From Corynebacterium amycolatum SK46 (GTDB taxonomy: Bacteria; Actinomycetota; Actinomycetes; Mycobacteriales; Mycobacteriaceae): 60,948 nucleotides of DNA. Numbering within the stretch: the first letter of the stretch is position 1; the number at the start of each line of letters is the position of its first letter. Below are positions 55,471-60,948 of the stretch, piece by piece. Location: contig NZ_ABZU01000012.1 in NCBI RefSeq assembly GCF_000173655.1, positions 1 through 60,948 on the forward strand, in the 5' to 3' direction. The translations under genes and the position numbers were made by a program. A model generated the notes under the pieces. That model did no database searches and was not told where the DNA came from. It worked only from the letters and a program-made list of their open reading frames with translations.

Positions 55471-55971
55471 GTGAGCAACGACGATACGAAGGGTCTCTTT
55501 ACCGACGGCACCGAACCGCGTGTTACCGCTATCCCGCTGAGTGATGTGGATAGCAACGCTTCGGGCGATGCTAGCGTCGGCCAGCTCGTGTCTAATGCTT
55601 CTTCGCAGATTTCCGCTCTGGTTCGCTCTGAGATTGAGCTGGCCAAGGCTGAAATTGCTGGCGAGGCTAAGAAAGGCGCAGTTGGCGGTGGCTTCTTCGC
55701 GGTTGCCGGCGTCGTCGCGCTGTACTCCTCGTTCTTCTTTTTCTTCTTCCTCGGCTGGCTGCTGGATGTTTGGCTGCCAACCTGGGCTGCGTTCCTCATC
55801 GTTTTCGTTCTGATGCTGGTCATCGCCGGTGTCGCAGCACTGCTGGGTCTGAAGAAGGTCAAGTCGATCCGCAAGCCGGAGAAGACCATCGAGTCGATGC
55901 AGGAGCTGAAGGGGGTCGTGCCGTCGGGGTCGGCGAAGAAGTCTTCGCAGCCGAACGGTATGTACACCTAA
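55471..55971 (+). CDS. Phage holin family protein (actinobacterial Holin-X type)
   Basis: The 166-aa protein has a polar N-terminus, an amphipathic helix (SSQISALVRSEIELAKAEIA) and two membrane helices (about residues 73-95 and 103-127). This is the DUF1469/Act_Hol_X-type layout, and no other phage gene is nearby, so it is a chromosomal membrane protein of unknown role rather than a lysis holin. The first membrane helix contains six consecutive Phe. GTG at 55471 has a strong GGAGGA site. A similar gene precedes the ephE-like hydrolase in mycobacteria. Confidence 0.82.
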   Translation: MSNDDTKGLFTDGTEPRVTAIPLSDVDSNASGDASVGQLVSNASSQISALVRSEIELAKAEIAGEAKKGAVGGGFFAVAGVVALYSSFFFFFFLGWLLDVWLPTWAAFLIVFVLMLVIAGVAALLGLKKVKSIRKPEKTIESMQELKGVVPSGSAKKSSQPNGMYT

Positions 55972-55987
55972 AGGCTTGAAAGAAATT

Positions 55988-56018
55988 GGGCGGGACTTTG
56001 TTGGTCTCACCCTTTTGT
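55988..56018 (+). terminator. Intrinsic terminator after the holin-like gene
   Basis: GGGCGGGAC (55988-55996) pairs with GTCTCACCC (56004-56012) with one mismatch and one G-T pair, followed by TTTTGTCTT. Confidence 0.65.
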
Positions 56019-56065
56019 CTTATTCAGTCCCGGTTTAAGCCCTTCGGATAAGGTATTTTCGCCTC

Positions 56066-57043
56066 ATGACCTCCCTCAGCGATTCTCTCACTGGCCCCTG
56101 GCGTCATCGTCTCATTCACGTCCGCGGCCAGCGCCTACACATCGCCGAGTGCGGCCGCCCCTCCGACCCGCTCGTGTTGTTTATTCACGGCTCGACTGGC
56201 GGTTGGTTTGAATGGCGCGAGGTTTTGCCACTGCTTAACGACGACTCGGGAGACCCCCTCCCCGTGCACGCTGTGGCTATTTCCATGCGTGGCTACGGCC
56301 AGTCCGACCGAACACCGCAAGGCTACGACCCGTTTGAGGCGGCCCAGGACATCGCCTCGTCGATTCGCTCGTTGGGGCACTCGACCGCGCTGCTGGTCTG
56401 CCAGGGGTTCGGCACGTGGGTGGCGTGGACGTTGGCTTCGCGACAGCCAAACCTTGTTGCCGGAATCATTGGTTGTGGTGCTGCGCATCCGAAAGTGTGG
56501 CTCAACCAGTTGAAGAGCCCGTGGTCGGAGGACTTCCGCAGTAGCCTGGCTCCGCTGCTGCGCCGTTCGTGGTGGGACTCGCGACCGCGAGTACCAAGGT
56601 TGCGTCGCAATAAGTTCAGCACACAGGCGGCTGAGGCTCGCCAGCAGCGGCTCATTGACCGCATCGTGCGCGAGTCCATGTCCACCACCGGGCAGGGGTT
56701 TGCCGAGGCCCCCAAGGGAAAACAGACCGCGGAACTCATGGCTGACAGCCTGGCCAGTGGGGCACTCCGTCCTGCACTGGCACACATGAATTGGTGGACG
56801 CGACCGGCTCCGGTCGCTTTCCGCAAGTGGTTGGGTGCGATGGAGGGGTCGTCGACAAGCGATGAGCACACGGTGCTGCTCGTCGGCGAGCAGGACACTC
56901 GTACCCCACGTGCGCTGGTGAAGCTCAGCTCCACCCATGTGCGCGTCATCCCGGGCTGTGGGCACTTCCTGCCGGTAGAGAAACCGCAGGCTGTGGTGCA
57001 GGCAATCAGGGATCACCTGCACTGGTTGCCGGAGGGGTCTTAA
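56066..57043 (+). CDS. Alpha/beta hydrolase (EphE-like)
   Basis: The 325-aa alpha/beta-hydrolase fold protein has the oxyanion segment LFIHGSTGGWFEW (about residues 38-50), the strand SMRGYGQSDRTPQGYD, and the nucleophile elbow VCQGFGTWVAW, where Gln-Gly replaces the usual G-x-[S/D]-x-G. The expected nucleophile residue is thus not obvious, so catalysis is uncertain. The C-terminal histidine is in VIPGCGHFLPVEKPQ. By position and length it matches Rv3670 (ephE, putative epoxide hydrolase). TATTTT 6 nt before the ATG suggests a leaderless start. Confidence 0.78.
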   Translation: MTSLSDSLTGPWRHRLIHVRGQRLHIAECGRPSDPLVLFIHGSTGGWFEWREVLPLLNDDSGDPLPVHAVAISMRGYGQSDRTPQGYDPFEAAQDIASSIRSLGHSTALLVCQGFGTWVAWTLASRQPNLVAGIIGCGAAHPKVWLNQLKSPWSEDFRSSLAPLLRRSWWDSRPRVPRLRRNKFSTQAAEARQQRLIDRIVRESMSTTGQGFAEAPKGKQTAELMADSLASGALRPALAHMNWWTRPAPVAFRKWLGAMEGSSTSDEHTVLLVGEQDTRTPRALVKLSSTHVRVIPGCGHFLPVEKPQAVVQAIRDHLHWLPEGS

Positions 57044-57099
57044 GGATCGGGCCTTTTAGCCCTCTACCTGCCCCGTTACCTTGAAGTCATCCCCGATAA

Positions 57100-58210
57100 T
57101 GGGGATAGTCGCTGGGCTGGGCATGACTTAATCGCCCTGTAGTTTCAATAATCCGGGAGTAGTGCCACCCGGCACCAGGACATTCGATGACAGCTAATAG
57201 GGACGCAGCCGGAATCTCCAGGTCTCAATGTAGACGTGGGTGTGCTCCACGAATGCCATGACACCAGCGACTGGCAAATCCACCACGTTTCCCCCTAGGA
57301 ACCATCCATGTCGCAGGATACTCCCATCGACATTTTCCTTGGCCTAGATGTAGGCAAATCCCAACACCATCGGAGCGCTACCCATTGCGGTTGCCCGCCA
57401 ACGCGGTTGCCAGGTCGGCTACTCACCAGGCTTGGCCATGCGAAAAGCCACGAATCCCTACCCTGTACAGGCGAAAACCGACAATCGCGACGCCTTCATC
57501 ATCGCCGATACTGCACGAACAATGCCGCACACCCTGCGGTCGGTTGGTCGAAACAGCGAAGTACTCTCAGCCCTCAAGATGCTATCCGGCTTTGACGATG
57601 ACATACCTCGTGACTGCACCAGAACCGTCAACCGGCTACGCAGCGTGCTCACCCAAATCTACCCCAGCCTGGAGCGTGTTCTCGCTGACAGCCAACATTA
57701 AAGCACTAAAAGCCCAACGCGAAACTATCACCAGCCAGGTCGGGGACATGCTGGAGGATTTTCCTGCCTCCGAGGTCTTGGATCCAGCATGCCGGGAATC
57801 GGCATCAAGACCGCAGCGCAGATGCCGCTTTCCATCGGTGATGGATCCCACTTCGCATTCTCTGGTCATCTGACCGCCTATGCAGGAATTGCGCCTGTGA
57901 CACGAAGATCAGGCTCATCAATGCGAGGTGAGTTCCCATCCAATACAGGAAACAAGCGACTGAAAAATGCTCTGTTCTACTGAAGCGTTTGCTGCCATGC
58001 GAAGCCACGAAACGTCCCGAACCTACTACGGGCGCAAAAGAGCAAAAGGCAAACGCCACAATGCGCCCCACTCATGTGCCTATCCAGACGTAGATGTAAC
58101 GTCATCTACGCCATGCTCAAAACAAGGAATTCTACCGAAACGCACCTACCAAACAATCAGTAGCAGTTTAAGTCGAGCAGCAATCAGTCCCACCAACACC
58201 AATTGATGGG
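57100..58210 (+). mobile_element. IS110-family insertion sequence remnant
   Basis: A decayed IS110 element: about 200 bp of noncoding left-end sequence with a small CCGGG/CCCGG hairpin (57153-57172), followed by the broken transposase. IS110 elements code a bridge RNA in the noncoding end next to the recombinase gene, so this segment may hold the relic of one. The outer ends and any target duplication cannot be fixed by eye; the limits given are approximate. Confidence 0.5.
57308..58154 (+). pseudogene. IS110 transposase, broken
   Basis: Reading pieces in several frames gives a recognisable IS110 transposase. IDIFLGLDVGKSQ (57308 onward) carries the DEDD nuclease start; IGALPIAVARQRGCQVGY and NRDAFIIADTARTMPHTLRS (from about 57366) are in another frame, with some 45 codons missing between. 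The C-terminal SMPGIGIKTAAQ-like segment with YAGIAPVTRRSGSS lies from 57789, and FAAMRSHETSRTYYGRKRAKG after a stop at about 57980. At least four frame breaks and a deletion make it non-functional. Confidence 0.85.
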
Positions 58211-58333
58211 CTCAATAAACCGTGCCTAGAACCCATCCCCAAGAGTTTCACCTAAGAACTCCGATTGGGGCTTGACAAAAACATAGGGCCACCCCCAGTA
58301 GACCATCATGCGCGCTTTTACAGTTGGTGAGCT

Positions 58334-58362
58334 TTGACGCTCAGATTGGTTTGAAGTACAGT
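58334..58362 (+). promoter_or_regulatory. Promoter of the ABC-F leader and gene
   Basis: TTGACG (58334-58339) and TACAGT (58357-58362) are separated by exactly 17 bp, the best match to a housekeeping promoter in the window. The expected start of transcription falls at or just before the ATG of the leader ORF at 58371. Confidence 0.7.
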
Positions 58363-58370
58363 TTCGGCCT

Positions 58371-58388
58371 ATGAAGATTCGTTCCTAA
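58371..58388 (+). CDS. Five-codon leader peptide upstream of the ABC-F gene
   Basis: ATG AAG ATT CGT TCC TAA codes Met-Lys-Ile-Arg-Ser and begins 8 nt after the -10 box, so it is close to the first codon of the transcript. It ends 45 nt before the ABC-F start codon. Short leader ORFs of this sort control resistance ABC-F and methyltransferase genes through drug-stalled ribosomes. Translation is not proven; a chance ORF of five codons is possible, but its place exactly at the promoter is notable. Confidence 0.4.
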   Translation: MKIRS

Positions 58389-58433
58389 TTCGACGCGCTC
58401 TTATTCATCGTTGACTCGAAGGCGGAACTTGGC

Positions 58434-59939
58434 ATGCCTATTTCTTTTTCCCACCTCTCTTTTGCCTGGCCAGACGGCACTCCTTGTTTTTCAGACTTAA
58501 GCGCTACATTCACTGCGCCTTTCACCGGTCTTGTGGGCGCTAATGGCTCAGGAAAATCGACCCTCGCTAAGGTATTGGCCGGCATCTATCAACCCACTTC
58601 TGGCACGGTGGAGGCCCCTAAAATCGGTTACCTTGACCAAGATTTAGGGCTCAAAGTGACCGACACCATCGCAGATGTATTTAAAGCCCGCGAGATCTTA
58701 GATGCCATAGCGGAGATCGAAGCGGGCAACTACTCCGAGGAACTCGCGGACATCGTTGCTGACAACTGGGATCTAAAGGAACGGATTCAGGCCGCCCTTA
58801 GCGCGTCGGAATTGAATTTTTCTCTTACTCGCAGCGTCGGCAGCCTGTCGGGAGGAGAGGCAGTCGCTGTGGCGCTGACGGCGTTGTTTTTCTCCCAACC
58901 AGAGATGATTGTTCTTGATGAGCCCACGAACAATCTCGACGCCGCCGCCAAGGAGCGCCTCCTACATATGATTGACGCTTCCCAGGTGCCCATGGTGGTC
59001 ATCTCGCACGATCGGGAGCTGCTCAACCACGCTGACGAGATCGCTGAGCTCTATCACGGCTCATTACGTATGTTTAGCGGAAACTTTGAGCACTACCGTC
59101 AAACCATCGACCACGAACAGGAAGCCGTGCGGGCGGAAGTAAGTGAGGCCAGAGCCTCCTATCACAAGGAAGTTCGACAACGTGCCGAGATGCAGACACG
59201 GCTCGCCCGTGACGCCCGCCGTGGGAGAAAGTTCGCTACCTCCAAACGCAAGCCCGGCATGGCCATGGGAAACGATAAGAACCGATCTCAGGTCTCGTCA
59301 GCCAAGCGTGCCAGTGATGCCGCAGCCTCGGTGTCACAAGCTCGGGCAAGTTATGACTTGGCGCAGCTTAGGTTGCGGGAGGACACTCACGTTCACATCG
59401 AGCTTCCCGATACCAGCCTTCCCAATGCCACGCGCGTTCTGGACAGCGAGATGTTGACAATCGTCGGCCCCGAACGTGTTCGACTCGCCGGTGCCAATGG
59501 GTCGGGAAAAACTACGTTTCTCAATCGGATTGCCAGCGGCGAAGTCGACTATGCGCTGCCCTGCGGCTACCTACGCCAACGCATCACATTGCCGGCGGAA
59601 AAGAGTGTGTGGGAGCTGGTCGCGGAAAGCAATCCGCAGGCTGACCTGCAGCTTATCCGCGACAAGCTGGCGCAACTGTTGTTCCAGAATGACAGTGTCC
59701 ACGCACCGGTGAGGCAACTTTCCGGAGGCGAGCGGTTCCGCGTCGAGTGCGCGCGCGTGCTGCTTGCGTCCCCCGCACCGCAGTTCCTGCTGGTTGACGA
59801 GCCGACTAACAACTTGGATATCCCCACCGTGGACTGGCTTGTCGACGTTCTCTCTGCCTACCGCGGAGCGTTACTCGTCGTCAGCCACGATGAATACTTC
59901 TGTTCGAACCTTTCGCTGGATCGCACCATCGAGCTTTAA
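58434..59939 (+). CDS. ABC-F family ATP-binding protein
   Basis: The 501-aa protein has two ATP-binding domains and no membrane helices. Domain 1 has Walker [15 protein letters not shown] (about residue 37), signature [11 protein letters not shown] and Walker [13 protein letters not shown]; domain 2 has [14 protein letters not shown] (about 354), [13 protein letters not shown] and [12 protein letters not shown]. The two are joined by a charged linker of about 80 residues rich in Arg/Lys ([17 protein letters not shown]), the region that reaches into the ribosome. ABC-F proteins act on translation; some protect ribosomes from antibiotics. The position between insertion-sequence remnants and the leader ORF suggest an acquired resistance-type gene; the drug is unknown. 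Confidence 0.88.
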   Translation: MPISFSHLSFAWPDGTPCFSDLSATFTAPFTGLVGANGSGKSTLAKVLAGIYQPTSGTVEAPKIGYLDQDLGLKVTDTIADVFKAREILDAIAEIEAGNYSEELADIVADNWDLKERIQAALSASELNFSLTRSVGSLSGGEAVAVALTALFFSQPEMIVLDEPTNNLDAAAKERLLHMIDASQVPMVVISHDRELLNHADEIAELYHGSLRMFSGNFEHYRQTIDHEQEAVRAEVSEARASYHKEVRQRAEMQTRLARDARRGRKFATSKRKPGMAMGNDKNRSQVSSAKRASDAAASVSQARASYDLAQLRLREDTHVHIELPDTSLPNATRVLDSEMLTIVGPERVRLAGANGSGKTTFLNRIASGEVDYALPCGYLRQRITLPAEKSVWELVAESNPQADLQLIRDKLAQLLFQNDSVHAPVRQLSGGERFRVECARVLLASPAPQFLLVDEPTNNLDIPTVDWLVDVLSAYRGALLVVSHDEYFCSNLSLDRTIEL

Positions 59940-60234
59940 AAGCATTTTGCAATGGGTCAGTCGGCACACGAAAACGGGCGAGTAATTGACACCTCGAATG
60001 TGCTCAGGCAGCGCCTCTTTGAATTGAACCATGACGATATCGTGATTCCATGCATTGTGCCCCCCCTCAAAAGCACTCGCTGTCACTTTGAGTCGTATTT
60101 TTCCACCGTCTTGAGCGGTCATCATTGAAAATGGGGCCAAGTGCATAGGCTGCTGTGTTTTTATGAAGTCACTATAGGTGCCGTAATTTTGCCATGTCAC
60201 GCGCTTAGCATTGTGGGCGACGGTCGGGGAAGCT
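59940..60234. other. Gap between the ABC-F gene and the IS3 remnant
   Basis: No intact gene is seen. An open frame on the minus strand (59871-60275) reads natural-looking residues in its middle (for example HLAPFSMMTAQDGGKIRLKV), but it runs into the ABC-F gene at one end and the IS3 remnant at the other. It may be the core of a lost gene cut by insertion events. Confidence 0.3.
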
Positions 60235-60363
60235 GAGCTTGCCACCTTGCGGTGGGTGTACTGGGGGGACACCAATCGGCTTCACGAAGCACTGGGCTAC
60301 GCCACCCCACAGGAAATAAAAACCGATTACTATCACACCCAGCCCATCAACATAGGGTCGTAA
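60235..60363 (+). pseudogene. IS3-family transposase OrfB, C-terminal fragment
   Basis: The frame reads ELATLRWVYWGDTNRLHEAL, then GYATPQEIKTDYY, ending at a TAA at 60361. This is the end of the IS3-type integrase (the usual W-x-x-W-x-N-x-x-R-L-H-x-x-L-G-Y-x-T-P pattern). Only about 42 codons remain and there is no start, so it is a fragment left by a rearrangement. Confidence 0.8.
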
Positions 60364-60948
60364 AATATGCGGAACTAAACTCAGGATGTCGATTCGGGAT
60401 AGTTGGTACCGCGATTCTGCGCATTTGGTACCTGTTTTTCTGTGTAGCCGGAACTGCAAACGATTTTCTCTCATAGTTGATGTTGGAAGTACCGTCGTCT
60501 GATGCTGTCTGTGTCTGCGTCAGCTCCTGCTTCGAGCGATCCATCTGGAGCCCTGCCCACGAGATACAACACTGTCGCGATACCAGGCCGACAACATCTC
60601 GTTGCGCAGTCCGAGAGCCCCGCACGTCCTAAGTTGCCAAGAGGCCAACCAAACCGTTACCGATCCATTGCCAACACTACTGTCGAACAGCTGGTTGCAA
60701 CACAGCGGACACCGAACAACCGAACCCACATTGGTGACCTCAACATGCGCGCGGCCAGCGCCCGTTAACTCCGAACTGTTATTGCATCCAGCCGGGTTGC
60801 CGCAGTCGGCCCGGCCCCTGTGCCGGTACCAACTACGCGGAAGGTGGAAGTACCGATTCTTCGGAATACCGGTACCAGAAACCTGCATCTAAAACCCCAG
60901 GACACCTCAGTCATAAGAAAACCCCAACAACCAGAGGCAACCCAAGGC
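60364..60948. other. Right-edge sequence without a recognised gene
   Basis: Open frames exist on both strands (60502-60768 plus, 60520-60888 minus), but neither has recognisable motifs or a convincing start, and they overlap. The sequence has several GGTACC/GTACCG motifs: GGTACC-N18-GGTACC near 60404-60433, GGAAGTACCG near 60486 and again near 60847, and ACCGGTACC near 60870. This may be the outer part of mobile-element debris continuing past the window. Confidence 0.3.

Noticed and set aside
60502..60888. Two overlapping open frames at the right edge
   Set aside because: No motif, no ribosome-binding site, and both strands are equally open.

Overview
The window reads as a chromosomal segment of an actinobacterium of the genus Corynebacterium or a very close relative. 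The evidence is the gene set (B. subtilis-type sdhCAB, a RamB-type regulator beside the glyoxylate genes, leaderless genes with TANNNT -10 boxes, the actinobacterial 6C RNA) and gene order shared with Mycobacterium tuberculosis: Rv3630-Rv3634c-like genes, and Rv3644c-Rv3649 plus Rv3654c-Rv3662c-like genes. The species cannot be fixed from the sequence alone.

Layout. 0.1-6 kb: a DUF2516 and a DUF445 membrane protein, then sdhCAB with a fourth membrane-protein gene, all on the minus strand. 6.4-9.9 kb: a GH65 sugar phosphorylase/hydrolase with a beta-phosphoglucomutase. 10-18 kb: malate synthase (aceB), isocitrate lyase (aceA), ramB and dihydrolipoamide dehydrogenase, a block for acetate and central carbon metabolism. 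18-22 kb: two peptidases. 21.7-28.6 kb: an envelope-glycan cluster (flippase-like protein, two glycosyltransferases, DUF2304 protein, DsbA-like protein, GalE-like epimerase) and an MFS transporter. 29-34 kb: an MHS-type transporter, an acyl-CoA dehydrogenase/oxidase, a lipoprotein cell-wall amidase and tRNA-Thr(CGT). 34.4-43 kb: holB, a membrane adenylate cyclase, a small XRE regulator with a DUF2975 protein, a DUF418 protein and topA. 43-54 kb: cspA, an MrfA-like helicase, a compact Tad/Flp pilus operon with ssd, an inserted two-gene cassette (a phospholipase A2 domain without a signal peptide, plus a membrane protein), the 6C RNA and a HAD phosphatase. 54-57 kb: a Fic-like protein with a broken active site, a holin-like protein and an alpha/beta hydrolase. 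57-61 kb: mobile-element debris (decayed IS110 transposase, IS3 transposase tail) around an ABC-F ATPase whose own promoter fires into a five-codon leader ORF.

Most interesting signals: (1) an 11-base motif, GCTTNACGACG, found at least 21 times on both strands, in and between genes and once as the two arms of a terminator, but absent from the acquired regions; it behaves like a DNA uptake signal or other iterated genome motif. (2) The phospholipase A2/membrane-protein cassette, whose first codons are supplied by a dispersed repeat. (3) A family of roughly 60-bp hairpin repeats. (4) The ABC-F leader peptide. (5) Three phased palindromes between the DUF2975/XRE pair and the DUF418 gene. (6) A Fic-fold protein lacking its catalytic histidine. 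(7) A pair of DnaA boxes upstream of ssd. The 6C RNA is a known family and is reported as such.
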